A DNA stretch of 64,000 nt from Halobacillus litoralis (GCF_009856415.1 NZ_WMEZ01000004.1:62001-126000), one strand, 5' to 3'. Shown: positions 26,556 through 35,642, counted from the stretch's first letter. Notes: generated by a model not told the origin, from the sequence alone. Numbers and translations are program-made.

Positions 26556-27143
26556 TTAAACCGTCGCTGTAGATTCCACTAGTGTGCGATCGAATTGAGT
26601 GTGCCATGTATCAGATATAGTCACGTCATCCAATTCATCAATCAGCGCTTCATAATAGATTTGCTTAGTGTCATCCGGATACGCGGATAGAGTAAGCTCC
26701 ATCAGAGCAACTTCATCCGCTCCATTCTCAATGGTGAATACAAACCCGGTAGCACTTGTGCAATTCGGGAAGGCCATGAGCTTCGTTACATCTTCAAACT
26801 CATCAATAGCATCTGCCGTTAATGTGAACCGCTTCCCTTTGGAATCCGAACCGTAAGAATAAACCCCCGGCTTTAGATCATCTGTTTTAAATCCGAAAAT
26901 ATCCCTAAGCACGGACACTTGAACATGACCCGTCACAGTAAGGTCCATTTTTTGAGGTTTTACCTTTTTGGCCACCTCGATGCCTTCTTCAGTTTTGATG
27001 ATTTCCCGCAGGGTCGTTTCTCCACCAAGAGACCCTGCAGCACCAAATTTCTGGCCAGCTTCTTTCGTGCCATCATCTCCGACCATTTGAACGCCAAGAT
27101 TAGTAATCGTGACTGGGTCAAAACGTTCGACAATCGTTGCCAT
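26556..27143 (-). CDS. major tail (tube) protein
   Basis: 195 residues. The pattern IVERFDPVTITNLGVQMV, then GETTLREIIKTEEGIEV, and the beta-rich SATGFVFTIENGADEVALME with ELTLSAYPDD is that of siphovirus tube proteins of the phi13/TP901 type. The context (after connector genes, before chaperone and tape measure, followed by a strong terminator) supports it. Its start overlaps the last base of the upstream gene. Confidence 0.88.
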   Translation of the reverse strand: MATIVERFDPVTITNLGVQMVGDDGTKEAGQKFGAAGSLGGETTLREIIKTEEGIEVAKKVKPQKMDLTVTGHVQVSVLRDIFGFKTDDLKPGVYSYGSDSKGKRFTLTADAIDEFEDVTKLMAFPNCTSATGFVFTIENGADEVALMELTLSAYPDDTKQIYYEALIDELDDVTISDTWHTQFDRTLVESTATV

Positions 27144-27559
27144 TAAAATTCCTCCTCTAAATATTGATCTATTCTTTCATTCAATAAATGAAGCACTTCA
27201 GGAGTTGACTTTTCCAATCCTTCCTCCATGAATCGTTGCTCCAATGGATTGTGAGGGCCCCGACCTTCGTTGGGGAAAACGAGATAACCAAAACTCCCAC
27301 TTTTCTTAGAAGCTCCACCTTTGGTCTTGATTGTAAACCCTAGGTTTTGCTTACTGGCTCTGGACCACTTGCTATATTTGGCGTGTTTTTTCGTCCGGTT
27401 GGATACCGGCATTTCATCTGTTATAGCTGCGGTCGTAACCTTAGTTCCATCCTTATGAAGGACGCCGTTAATGATCGCTTCGATGTTCTCCGGCACAGCC
27501 TGAAATTTTTCTTCCAGCTTTTCAACTTCGCTATAGTCGAGTTCATATCTAACGCTCAT
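27143..27559 (-). CDS. HK97 gp10-like neck/tail-completion protein
   Basis: 138 residues. The middle TDEMPVSNRTKKHAKYSKW, the following GFTIKTKGGASKKSGSFGYL and the RGPHNPLEQRFMEEGLEK region match the HK97-gp10 family found at the head-tail joint. It overlaps both neighbours by a few bases, typical of the tightly packed connector operon. Confidence 0.8.
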   Translation of the reverse strand: MSVRYELDYSEVEKLEEKFQAVPENIEAIINGVLHKDGTKVTTAAITDEMPVSNRTKKHAKYSKWSRASKQNLGFTIKTKGGASKKSGSFGYLVFPNEGRGPHNPLEQRFMEEGLEKSTPEVLHLLNERIDQYLEEEF

Positions 27560-27947
27560 GCTTCAACAACCTACGGAAAATGAATGTCACCCTGTTAAAG
27601 AAATCGTCTGTTTCCCCTTTTTGTATTCTTTCTTTGATAGATCTACTAAAAACAAATCCACTTACCCTAACTCCTAATGTGACAATATCAATGCTTTGTG
27701 ATTCAATCTGGGGGTTGTCTTCAGAAATAAAAACTACATAAACCTCTTGAGAAAGATTACCCTCTGTATTGGTTTGAAAAAGGTCTCCGTAAACAATGAG
27801 AAAATAATTGTTATCTGCAGGAAGTTCATCTTCAGAAGCTTCATCAACAAAGACTGGCAAATCAAAGGATCCTTCAAGATCTGCAGCCAATTTATTTTCT
27901 TGCTTGATCATATAGGCTTTCACTTTGTCATTCACCCATGTCACCAA
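27549..27947 (-). CDS. probable tail terminator/minor structural protein
   Basis: 132 residues. Pattern: a short amphipathic start, then a beta-rich core (NNYFLIVYGDLFQTNTEGNL, EVYVVFISEDNPQIES), and a basic helical end (TFIFRRLLKHER). By position between the stopper-like and gp10-like genes it is likely the protein that caps the tail tube. The family match itself is weak. Confidence 0.6.
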   Translation of the reverse strand: MVTWVNDKVKAYMIKQENKLAADLEGSFDLPVFVDEASEDELPADNNYFLIVYGDLFQTNTEGNLSQEVYVVFISEDNPQIESQSIDIVTLGVRVSGFVFSRSIKERIQKGETDDFFNRVTFIFRRLLKHER

Positions 27948-28293
27948 CTTCCTGTAGGTAAAAATAGAGGTACTTCTTACTCGCGTCCCAATCTACTTGA
28001 ATCACATCATAGAGGATGGTATTCACTTTAATTTTCAAGCCAGACTTTTTCATTTGCCGGAGACCAGGAGGGAAATGAGTTTTCATTTTGAGGTCTAAGC
28101 TATGCCCTAAAGCTCCTGCCATTTGGTAATCCTCTTCTCTGGCATTCATCAACTTAAAAGCAAGCTTTCCCTCCGATAAGAAAGTCTCTCCCGTTCTTCT
28201 CCGTGACTGGTCCCTTTGGGTGGTGGTTTTTCCATAATGAAGAAAACCATCATTGAAAACCTCATGAAGAGGTTTCTGTATTCGCCTCTTCAT
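27928..28293 (-). CDS. probable head-closure (stopper) protein
   Basis: 121 residues, ribosome site GGAGTTAAAGC before the ATG. Predicted beta-rich (KIKVNTILYDVIQVDWDASK, KKYLYFYLQEVGDMGE), basic N-terminus. The position immediately after the gp15-like connector gene corresponds to SPP1 gp16 or the phage head-tail adaptor. It overlaps the genes on both sides. Confidence 0.65.
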   Translation of the reverse strand: MKRRIQKPLHEVFNDGFLHYGKTTTQRDQSRRRTGETFLSEGKLAFKLMNAREEDYQMAGALGHSLDLKMKTHFPPGLRQMKKSGLKIKVNTILYDVIQVDWDASKKYLYFYLQEVGDMGE

Positions 28294-28564
28294 GAGCTTT
28301 AACTCCTTCCCGGATAGATAACTTTAAGAGTTCCGCCCCGAAATTTTCTTCGAATAACTCAAAGGAATGATTGTACACATAACGGGCATAATCCAATAAC
28401 AGCTGTATAGCCTCATAATCGGTAGCGAAATTCAGGTCACTACCCGTCGCTCCTTTTAAGTAGGCTTTCCCCCGCTTGATTATTCTCAGAAGTTCGGCAT
28501 CTTCTTCCGTCCAAGTGATTTTCAAGTAATCCTTAAGCTCAGATCTTAAGTTTTCATCAGTCAT
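28262..28564 (-). CDS. head-tail connector protein (phage gp6/gp15-like)
   Basis: 100 residues, all helical: LRSELKDYLKITWTEEDAEL, a KRGKAYLKGATGSDLNFATD stretch and AIQLLLDYARYVYNHSFELF. This is the pattern of small all-alpha adaptors that dock onto the portal. The position after the capsid genes agrees. Confidence 0.8.
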   Translation of the reverse strand: MTDENLRSELKDYLKITWTEEDAELLRIIKRGKAYLKGATGSDLNFATDYEAIQLLLDYARYVYNHSFELFEENFGAELLKLSIREGVKAHEEANTETSS

Positions 28565-28578
28565 AAAGAAACCACCTC

Positions 28579-28794
28579 CTATTGTTTAGAAGATGGCTTT
28601 GCCTTAGACGTCTTTTCTTTTTCTTCATCAACTTTTTCAATAAATGCCCGTTTATACTTCGGGTGTTCTTCAGACAGTTCCTTGATCCGCTTCGCCGTAG
28701 GCCTTTTACCACCAGCCGGATAATCGTCACCAATCTTATAATGATGACCTTTGTTTTCTGTATCCGTAAATTCGTTGATCACCTTGTATGGCAT
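28579..28794 (-). CDS. small phage protein of the head-connector region
   Basis: 71 residues. The start YKVINEFTDTENKGHHYKIG with DDYPAGGKRPTAKRIKELS is common in small proteins encoded between capsid and connector genes of Firmicute phages. The C-terminal third is Lys/Glu-rich and likely disordered. Function unknown. Confidence 0.7.
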   Translation of the reverse strand: MPYKVINEFTDTENKGHHYKIGDDYPAGGKRPTAKRIKELSEEHPKYKRAFIEKVDEEKEKTSKAKPSSKQ

Positions 28795-28815
28795 ATTCGT
28801 TTATCTCCTTTCATC

Positions 28816-29082
28816 TTATACTGCTGGAACGGTAGTCACAGTCAATTCTTCGCTAAGTTCCGATTTCAATCCATTGGACCCCACAGCAATTACTTGATAG
28901 ACATAAGTCGTATCAGCTGTCAGGCCGGAATCAGCAAAGCTTGTCCCAACTCGTGTATCGACCATTGTTCCGTCACGATAGATTTCATACTGCTCGATGC
29001 CCGCCTCGTAATCAACAGCATCCCATGTGATATCCGCAGTAGTGTCGGTCACATTAGACGCCGTTAGATTTGCGGGCGCATT
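28816..29082 (-). CDS. fibronectin type III domain extension of the major capsid protein (+1 frame)
   Basis: 88 codons in the +1 frame of the capsid gene, starting immediately at its stop codon. It reads NAPANLTASNVTDTTADITW, then YEIYRDGTMVDTRVG and TYVYQVIAVGSNGLKSELS: one complete FnIII domain. An in-frame ATG at 29,133 inside the capsid gene has only a poorly spaced AAGGA. Translation by +1 slippage at CCC-TAA would give a capsid-FnIII fusion of 493 residues with the smooth junction AETP-NAPANL. FnIII/Ig-like domains decorate capsids and may bind host surface glycans. Confidence 0.8.
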   Translation of the reverse strand, partial: NAPANLTASNVTDTTADITWDAVDYEAGIEQYEIYRDGTMVDTRVGTSFADSGLTADTTYVYQVIAVGSNGLKSELSEELTVTTVPAV

Positions 29083-29086
29083 AGGG
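29081..29086 (-). other. predicted programmed +1 frameshift site CCC-TAA
   Basis: The last sense codon of the capsid gene is CCC followed by stop TAA. The P-site tRNA-Pro can re-pair with CCT in the +1 frame, exactly where the FnIII frame continues. The arrangement parallels the CCC-TGA sites reported for Listeria phage PSA. A weak stem (GCGCC / GGCGT) begins a few bases downstream. Confidence 0.7.
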
Positions 29087-30298
29087 AGTTTCTGCCCCAA
29101 TATTAGAGATGTCATAGACTTTGAAGGAATCATTATCCTTAGGACGACCGTTTGCTAGCATACGAGTGAGATATACGGTTTCGTCTTCCAGGAATCGATA
29201 CTCTGATGATTTTTTAATTTTTCGGGTTGACCCTACTCCCATGAAGTAATCTTTTGCCATCCCTGCAATTAATTTACCTTCTGGAACTGAGACAGATTCA
29301 ATGATCGTTGCATCAATCGGAAGGTTGGTCATGTATTGACCAGCTGCATTACGATAGACCACATGCTCAGCCAACTTGTAGTTGTAGTCATTCGGGTTTA
29401 CTGCAAGGATAATATTTCGTACTTTACGTTTCCCTGCTTTGGAAAGATCCCCGCGAATCTTATACAATGATTTCACTCCAAAGTCAGCTAACGGTGTAGC
29501 TGTTTTATTTGGATAAACGCCGTCAACCACAGACCCTTTAAGGTCTTTAATCATACCGATTGGCTGGTCTTTCCCTGTTCCAGAAATAATGGCTTCCTCT
29601 AGGGCGATAGCCATAGCTTCCAGCAATACAGTACGGACATAACGATCCAACCAACGCGGGCCAAGTTCGAGCATCGCATTGATAACAGGAATGAAAGCTG
29701 AAAGTTTGTAGAGGTTCATGTCTACAGTTTCGAACCCATCATCTAGGAGTTCCTTAATGTCATCCGCAAGTTTACCCCACCAAGCTGGATTCACGTCTCC
29801 TTTTTTGAGAACCCATTTCGTAACCCCAGTTGTATTTACAAAATTGATTTTAGCTAAAATTGGATGCTCTTGCATCAGCTCTTCAAACACACGATCAATA
29901 ACAGTCGCAGGTACAAGTTTTTCTACTCCATCGAAACCACCGGCGTCAATGACCTCGTTGTAGAATTCTTTTTCTGGAGAAGTCAACGTATGAATACCTC
30001 GATCTGATAGGACTCGCTCATCATTCAAATGGTTGCTCATCATTGTGCTAGCTTCTTGCAAGATTTGCGTTTGAATGCCTTCAGCCATATTCACCATGGC
30101 TTTCGCAAATTCCTCAGAATCACCGGACTCAAGAGCAGAAACTAAGTTTTCTCGTTTTTCTCGACCAGACAAATCGGCCCGGTCCAAGTTTTGGATCCCA
30201 GCTCCTCCACCATTAAAAAACTGCAAATCACCTAATTGTAGGCGATGCTTGCTTTTTGCTTTCAAATCATTCATAACTTCTTTTTGTTTGTAGCTCAT
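29081..30298 (-). CDS. major capsid protein (HK97 fold)
   Basis: 405 residues. The N-terminal 110 residues are charged and helical, like a scaffolding delta domain removed by the protease. The HK97-fold body follows (LVPATVIDRVFEELMQEHPI; TTGVTKWVLKKGDVNPAWWG; EEAIISGTGKDQPIGMIKDL; the C-terminal YFMGVGSTRKIKKSSEYRFL). Its start overlaps the protease stop by 4 nt. The standard product ends AETP; a frameshifted, longer form is predicted. Confidence 0.93.
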   Translation of the reverse strand: MSYKQKEVMNDLKAKSKHRLQLGDLQFFNGGGAGIQNLDRADLSGREKRENLVSALESGDSEEFAKAMVNMAEGIQTQILQEASTMMSNHLNDERVLSDRGIHTLTSPEKEFYNEVIDAGGFDGVEKLVPATVIDRVFEELMQEHPILAKINFVNTTGVTKWVLKKGDVNPAWWGKLADDIKELLDDGFETVDMNLYKLSAFIPVINAMLELGPRWLDRYVRTVLLEAMAIALEEAIISGTGKDQPIGMIKDLKGSVVDGVYPNKTATPLADFGVKSLYKIRGDLSKAGKRKVRNIILAVNPNDYNYKLAEHVVYRNAAGQYMTNLPIDATIIESVSVPEGKLIAGMAKDYFMGVGSTRKIKKSSEYRFLEDETVYLTRMLANGRPKDNDSFKVYDISNIGAETP

Positions 30299-31044
30299 TC
30301 ATCTTCCTCCTCTTTTTTAAAACGGTTCAATAAGTTGGGTTTGGTTTTTTTAGCACTAGCAGTGTACTTGGCTAAAAGAGAGTTTTTTACAGGTTCATCT
30401 CGATTCTGTGTTTCTTCTTCAATTTCTTGATCAGCAAAGCCGAACGTAACGGCTTCACTCGCAGACAAGAAGGTTTCATCATCCAAAAGATTTTCAAGCT
30501 CCTGACGAGTGCCTCGGAACTTCTCTTCATAGGCAGCTATATAGGCCTCTGATATCTTGTCCAAATCATCAGCAACTTTACGAAACTCCTTGGCATTACC
30601 AAGCGCAATCGTCCACGCATGGTGAACCATCAAGGTGGATGTCTTCGGCATATACAAGTTGTCGCCACCCAAGGCAATAATTGAAGCTGCACTTGCCGCA
30701 AGACCGTCCACATGAACATTGACGGTCGCCTCCTGCCTTTTGAGTTGGTTATAAATAGCCAAGCCATCAAACACATCACCGCCGGGACTGTTGATATAAA
30801 GGTTGATGGTTTCTGCATTCGTACTATTCAGGAAGTCCATGACATTTTTAGCTGAGACGGTATCACCAAACATAGAAGATCCAATTGGACCATAGATGTA
30901 TAAATCCGCTTCTTTCTGGTCTTCTTTCTCTTCAGCCCTAAACTCTGTTTTCATATTCTCAAGATAAGGTTTCAACGTTTCATTTTCACTCATATTTGCA
31001 AGTGTGAGTGAAGCAAAAACACTTCTAAGACTCACATTCTTCAT
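30295..31044 (-). CDS. ClpP-like prohead protease
   Basis: 249 residues of the S14 family. LYINSPGGDVFDGLAIYNQL, the serine nucleophile in GLAASAASIIALGG (near residue 119) and the histidine in LMVHHAWTIALGN (near 143) are visible. Between portal and capsid genes such proteins cleave the capsid scaffold domain during prohead maturation. The C-terminal 45 residues are Lys/Glu-rich and may be scaffold-like. Four-base overlaps on both sides. Confidence 0.93.
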   Translation of the reverse strand: MKNVSLRSVFASLTLANMSENETLKPYLENMKTEFRAEEKEDQKEADLYIYGPIGSSMFGDTVSAKNVMDFLNSTNAETINLYINSPGGDVFDGLAIYNQLKRQEATVNVHVDGLAASAASIIALGGDNLYMPKTSTLMVHHAWTIALGNAKEFRKVADDLDKISEAYIAAYEEKFRGTRQELENLLDDETFLSASEAVTFGFADQEIEEETQNRDEPVKNSLLAKYTASAKKTKPNLLNRFKKEEEDE

Positions 31045-32174
31045 TCATCCTCACCCCCTTTCAGGAATTTCTTGACCTCTTCATAGTTTTTAGTGATGAA
31101 ATATTCATCAGCCCACCCCTCATTTATTGGCTCTTTTCCGAGCATCCGCCTGTTATCATTCACCGAATGTGTACCGGATGATAAGAACTTTTCAAGAGCA
31201 CTCGCTAATTTCACTGGGTCCACATATTTAATTAGTGACGTGTCAATATGCAGGTATGTTCGTTTCAAGTATTCATCTTTGGTGTAAAACTTCCGATTAA
31301 TTTCATCTTCCAGAAGCTCGGCGATTGGTTCGATGCAGAACATCAAAAAATTGTCCGTTTGTCCTTCAACATCCGCTAGGTCCCCTTTGATCAGTCCTTT
31401 TGGGATATGGAATCCCATACTTACGAAGTCGATGATGTCATCTACAATAGCTCGAACATCCCGACTGGTTTGTCCCTTGCTTTCAATTTCTTCGTAGGTT
31501 AAAGAATTTTGTAAAGGTAATACGGCAGCATTTTCAGCTGTCATGAATCGCTCCATTTGTTCATAGAACATATCTTCACGTTTCTTATGATCCTCCGTCT
31601 TTTGTGACTGAGCGCCAGCACCTTTAAGCTTCGCCCTCAAAGCGTTGGACCTCTTGTAATAATTGATAGATGATGACAACAACTTCCCATAGCTTGAGTA
31701 CATGCTATCAATGACGCTCTTTATTCGATCGTTATTCAAACGGAAATGGAAGACTTCACTTTCATTAAAAGACCTTCCTAATTGGTACTCTTTTATAACT
31801 ACATCGCTATACCTGTTTTCGTACAAAGCAAGCTCTGTGATATTGAAAGAGTCGGCAACATACAATTGACGGTCTTGCATGACTACCAGGCATTCGTTCT
31901 CTAAGACCAACTTGGATATGAACTCATGAAAAAACTCGCTGCTATTCTGGTTTTGGTTTGGTTGTACATTGAAAAGGTAATGATTATGCTTTTTAACTTC
32001 TTGTCCACTCTCATAAGTTCGAAACTTCGATCGGATCAGTGTATTCGCAATCAGGTTGATGCAGGTTTGGATAGCTAAGTTTTTATAATGATATTCAACC
32101 CCAAGATCCACCCAAATTTCCTTTATGTTTGCGTCGTCCGTACTCGTGAATCCAAATAGCTCTTTTAATCCCAA
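31041..32174 (-). CDS. HK97-family portal protein
   Basis: 377 residues. The portal forms the dodecameric DNA channel at one capsid vertex. The match includes LAIQTCINLIANTLIRSKFR near the N-terminus, SSSINYYKRSNALRAKLKGA, IDFVSMGFHIPKGLIKGDLA and the C-terminal NDNRRMLGKEPINEGWADEY. The gene order terminase-portal-protease-capsid is the classical HK97 one. Confidence 0.95.
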   Translation of the reverse strand: MGLKELFGFTSTDDANIKEIWVDLGVEYHYKNLAIQTCINLIANTLIRSKFRTYESGQEVKKHNHYLFNVQPNQNQNSSEFFHEFISKLVLENECLVVMQDRQLYVADSFNITELALYENRYSDVVIKEYQLGRSFNESEVFHFRLNNDRIKSVIDSMYSSYGKLLSSSINYYKRSNALRAKLKGAGAQSQKTEDHKKREDMFYEQMERFMTAENAAVLPLQNSLTYEEIESKGQTSRDVRAIVDDIIDFVSMGFHIPKGLIKGDLADVEGQTDNFLMFCIEPIAELLEDEINRKFYTKDEYLKRTYLHIDTSLIKYVDPVKLASALEKFLSSGTHSVNDNRRMLGKEPINEGWADEYFITKNYEEVKKFLKGGEDE

Positions 32175-32186
32175 ATCCTCACCTCC

Positions 32187-33842
32187 TTAAAAGACGATTA
32201 CATCCATCGGTCCTAAATCTTGCGCTTCTTCTAATTCGTCATCACAAACAATCGCATGTAAAAAAGCGAAAAACCCGTCGGTCTTCCGCTTGTCCTTATC
32301 AATCTTGCAATACTCCATATTGCCGTTTCCTTTTTCATCTTTGTAGACGTTGCCCACATACCATCGCATCAAAGGATCATCACCAAATACAATCGTCTGA
32401 TTGATGAACATATCATCCACCAGAGGGGATAGCATTGCATGAGTGGCAGGGCCTTTTCGTACGATTTCTACTTCGAATCCCGCCTCTTCCAGTTTTGGTT
32501 TTAAAATGGCTGCCCTGTACTTATCCATAACAACTTTTTTAATATGGAAAGTGTCCAGCATATCAATGAACCAGTTCACAACCTTGTCCGGGTCAATAGA
32601 CTTTCCAAATTCAATACTGCACAATTCTTTCTCTTTAGCGAGGTCGATGATTTCAGGGTTGATGTCCTGCAACTTCAGAGCTAAGTGATGAATCCAAGTA
32701 TGTTGTTTCCAATATCTTTTTCCCTCATGTTTAAAATAGACTCCAGCCGAGCAGAAATCTCGGATATCAGCAAAGTCTATGGCACCGATCGCTTCTGCTC
32801 CTGTAATCTCTTCTGGAAATGGTTGTTCAGTTGCTAAACGGTCTTCATAAGTGGCCACCTCTTTCCTTACGTCTGCTTGAGGACAATTCATTCGCTTCGT
32901 CATGAATTCAAGCCGGAGGGAGGCGTTGATTTGCATATCATGATATTCCTGCTTCATTTCTTGTTGAAGGTGCTCCAGATATGGATATGAAGGATTCGCT
33001 TTCTCCCATTTCGACGGATCATCCACTTCACCTTCGTGATCCAGTTTGCAAATGAATGGAAAGAGTGTGGATTCAGGAAGCTCCTTATTCAACACCATCT
33101 TAGTTTCTTCCTTCAAGTCATCTAGAACACCGCCCCTCACATACCCATCGGTCGTGATGTAGAAGGTGCGAGGGTCTTTTTTCTTACCTAAACCAGAAGT
33201 GAAAACTTTGACATTGCTGTAATCCTCATATTCATGTATTTCGTCAAAGATTACCGCTCCTGAACGTTTACCATCCTTCGTTCGGGCATTGGATGTATTG
33301 TATTCCAATTTCGACTTCGTCTTACGGTGCTGTATAAGCATCTTGGAATAATAAAAAATTTTCTTCATCTTCTTTTGCGAAGAAGGGTCATCCAAGACAT
33401 CATACACATCTTCGAACGATGTTTTTGCTTGCTTTTCAGAAGTGGCCACAATATCAATGTCGTATCTCTGTATCCCATGGTGATTGCTGGTCATGTAGAA
33501 ACTATTATAAGAAATGTATCCATTCTTACCAGCACCTCGACCGAGCTCTAAAAAGTAACGGTTGAACATTAAACGACCGTCTTCGTATCGAACTCCATAT
33601 ATGAATGCGTTGCAGAATCGTTGCCAGGGTAGCAACTCGAAAAAGTAAGGCGCCGGTTTTTCAATTGATTTCTCAATAGCTTCTGCATCGATGACAACTC
33701 CAGGCTGATCCAGCTTCCACTTCAAAAATTCCATCAGCTGCTTTTGCTCCTCGCAAGCTTCAATTTCTCCCTGCTCAACCATTCGCATGTAATCATCGAT
33801 ATACGGATGATACTTATATGTCTTCGAGGTCATCTTCATCAT
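32187..33842 (-). CDS. terminase large subunit
   Basis: 551 residues. The ATPase domain has ELGRGAGKNGYIS as Walker A (about residue 103) and SGAVIFDEIHEYED as Walker B. The nuclease domain has acidic motifs in EAIGAIDFADIRDF, VVMDKYRAAIL and LSPLVDDMFINQ. TerL packages DNA into proheads. It begins within the last codons of the small subunit gene (28-nt overlap), without a clear ribosome site of its own, so translational coupling is likely. Confidence 0.95.
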   Translation of the reverse strand: MMKMTSKTYKYHPYIDDYMRMVEQGEIEACEEQKQLMEFLKWKLDQPGVVIDAEAIEKSIEKPAPYFFELLPWQRFCNAFIYGVRYEDGRLMFNRYFLELGRGAGKNGYISYNSFYMTSNHHGIQRYDIDIVATSEKQAKTSFEDVYDVLDDPSSQKKMKKIFYYSKMLIQHRKTKSKLEYNTSNARTKDGKRSGAVIFDEIHEYEDYSNVKVFTSGLGKKKDPRTFYITTDGYVRGGVLDDLKEETKMVLNKELPESTLFPFICKLDHEGEVDDPSKWEKANPSYPYLEHLQQEMKQEYHDMQINASLRLEFMTKRMNCPQADVRKEVATYEDRLATEQPFPEEITGAEAIGAIDFADIRDFCSAGVYFKHEGKRYWKQHTWIHHLALKLQDINPEIIDLAKEKELCSIEFGKSIDPDKVVNWFIDMLDTFHIKKVVMDKYRAAILKPKLEEAGFEVEIVRKGPATHAMLSPLVDDMFINQTIVFGDDPLMRWYVGNVYKDEKGNGNMEYCKIDKDKRKTDGFFAFLHAIVCDDELEEAQDLGPMDVIVF

Positions 33843-34170
33843 CGCCAGGGTTATCTTTTAATGAAATCTCCACGAGTTTTATCAGTTTGTCATAAGCAGC
33901 CGTGTATCGATTCATTGTGGTGTTGTACGATTTTTGAGCAGGATTTTCTATCAACATTTTTTGAGAACCGTTCTTATAAGTGTAGGTTGGCCCCTTTACC
34001 TTAATGGTGTCTTCTAAAATTTCCAATTGAATTGTCATGAAAGCCAGTCGTTCAATTAATTCCTTTACAGCTTCTCGAACATTTTCCGGCATATCAATCA
34101 CAATCGCATTCAACCGGTCTATTTCTTGCTGGATCATTTCATTCTGTTTATCTTTACTAGGTTTTGCCAT
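33814..34170 (-). CDS. terminase small subunit (P27-like)
   Basis: 118 residues from the ATG at 34170, behind a G-rich ribosome site (AGGGGGG 9 nt upstream). The body (NVREAVKELIERLAFMTIQL, KGPTYTYKNGSQKMLIENPA, YTAAYDKLIKLVEISL) is characteristic of the phage terminase P27 family that recognises DNA and stimulates TerL. The acidic C-terminal codons double as the start region of terL. Confidence 0.9.
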   Translation of the reverse strand: MAKPSKDKQNEMIQQEIDRLNAIVIDMPENVREAVKELIERLAFMTIQLEILEDTIKVKGPTYTYKNGSQKMLIENPAQKSYNTTMNRYTAAYDKLIKLVEISLKDNPGDDEDDLEDI

Positions 34171-34308
34171 CACCCCCCACCCCCCTCTCACGTGCGAAAA
34201 GGCCAAAAATGTTTTTTCCTATCTCCCCTCCCCCGTTTCGCGAGTTCCCCAAAATGGTGAAAAGCTTTTGAGGGGGGGAGTTATTTTTTAAAGTCTTTCG
34301 AAACAATT

Positions 34309-34626
34309 TCACCAACGTTCTTCATTTATGAACTTTGGTTTCTTCTTTCGAATATATTTTTCTAATCTCTTGTGTTCTTTGTTATGACAATTAACACAAA
34401 CTGACTCAACGTTTTTTAGATCAAGAGCAAGATAAGGATAAGTCTTTACTTCCATAATGTGGTGAACGTTCTGCCCTGGTCCAACCTTCCCTTTTCGTTT
34501 ACACTCTTGACATTCATAATTGTCTCTCTCCAGCGCTTGGAGTCTGAGTATCCGCCAAGATTTGCATTGATAGAATTTAACCAGTTTGTCTTCTATGATC
34601 AACTTCTTGATTTGTTTGATGTCCAT
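34309..34626 (-). CDS. HNH endonuclease
   Basis: 105 residues. ECQECKRKG and CVNCHNKEH supply the zinc-binding cysteine pairs and NVHHIMEVK carries the catalytic His-His. HNH proteins next to terminase are required for DNA packaging or cohesive-end cleavage in HK97-like phages. GGAGTG lies 6 nt before the ATG at 34626. About 140 bp of C- and G-tract sequence separate it from terS. Confidence 0.92.
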   Translation of the reverse strand: MDIKQIKKLIIEDKLVKFYQCKSWRILRLQALERDNYECQECKRKGKVGPGQNVHHIMEVKTYPYLALDLKNVESVCVNCHNKEHKRLEKYIRKKKPKFINEERW

Positions 34627-34715
34627 CCATTTCACTCCAAATAAAAAGACACCTGCAACATACAGATGTCTAAAAGTTCCCTATATTTATAGGTCGCAAA
34701 GGTAAGGCTGAAAAT

Positions 34716-35309
34716 TCATCTCTTTCTTAACTCTTCTCTGATTGCTGCAACCTCTTCCACAAGGAGCTTTCCTTCAGTGGGAATGTAAACATCCCCTTCT
34801 TTAAAGAAATCCCTTAATGTTAGATTATAATTTTCTTTATAAAAATCTCCTTCATAATTATAGTAAGATATTTCAATAGGACATTCTGCGATAAGACCAC
34901 CTCTTTGGTCTCTTTGTTGGAATTCACGATTAATTCCAAAAAAAGCTTCAATGCTTTGGTTTGGTGCTAATAGCTTAATTTCCTTTTCAACATCTCTAAT
35001 TGAACCACGTACAACCTTAAAGAATTTCATATCCCCTTCTAAATGGTTATTACTAAAGAATTTTTCAATAAACAAATGGATGTTAAAAGCAGGTCGTGTA
35101 CCGTTATTTTTTATTGTAAAGTACAATAATCCATTTTCTTCTCTAAAATAGGCTATAACTTCAGGGCGATATGACTCTTCCCTGCTTATTTTCGTTTCCC
35201 TTGCCATATCCTTTGTTTCCTTAACCATTTTATGACTAGATCGAAGAGTCATAAGATAAATGATTACAATTAAGCCGTTTATCAATACACCGGTCCATTC
35301 AGCACTCAT
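34716..35309 (-). CDS. membrane-anchored phage protein, unknown function
   Basis: 197 residues. One N-terminal membrane helix (WTGVLINGLIVIIYLMTL), a charged coiled segment, then a soluble beta-rich domain (GLLYFTIKNNGTRPAFNIHL; GGLIAECPIEISYYNYEG). AAAGGAGG is 9 nt before the ATG. The layout recurs in phage and chromosomal proteins of unknown role. Located upstream of HNH/terminase, it may be a lysogeny-expressed surface protein. Confidence 0.7.
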   Translation of the reverse strand: MSAEWTGVLINGLIVIIYLMTLRSSHKMVKETKDMARETKISREESYRPEVIAYFREENGLLYFTIKNNGTRPAFNIHLFIEKFFSNNHLEGDMKFFKVVRGSIRDVEKEIKLLAPNQSIEAFFGINREFQQRDQRGGLIAECPIEISYYNYEGDFYKENYNLTLRDFFKEGDVYIPTEGKLLVEEVAAIREELRKR

Positions 35310-35606
35310 GCAATTATTCCTCCTTTCCATCAAATCCTCATTCGACGGAAAGTAAGGTATTACCTCCCAAATCTCCCAATACTTTGAAAAGATAAATCTC
35401 TACTAGTTTGTCTAAATGTATAAGTTAGTTAGTTATCCTAGTATCCACACAATCAAATCTAAAAAAAAAAGACACTCACCCTTTGAGCGCCTTTTCCAAA
35501 ATTCCCATACTCCAAATATAACGGTTTTTCTTTGTAATATCCTGCCTATCATATGCCAAAATTCTGCCATAATATTTTTAGTGTAGTATTTCCAGAGAAT
35601 AATACA
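35310..35606. terminator. gene-free stretch with an internal terminator-like hairpin (35,461-35,491)
   Basis: About 300 bp, AT-rich, with no supported gene. The minus strand can form GGCGCTCA / TGAGTGTC (35,471-35,478 and 35,484-35,491, two G-U pairs) followed by ten T. With the palindrome at 35,607 it insulates the PIN cassette from the packaging genes. Confidence 0.65.
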
Positions 35607-35642
35607 AAAGGATAGGAAATAACATGTTATTTCCTATCCTTT
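35607..35642 (-). terminator. perfect 36-bp palindromic terminator of the PIN cassette
   Basis: AAAGGATAGGAAATAA followed by CATG and the complement; the right arm includes the stop codon of the PIN-domain gene. On the minus strand the A-rich left side supplies the trailing TTTTG. Confidence 0.75.
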
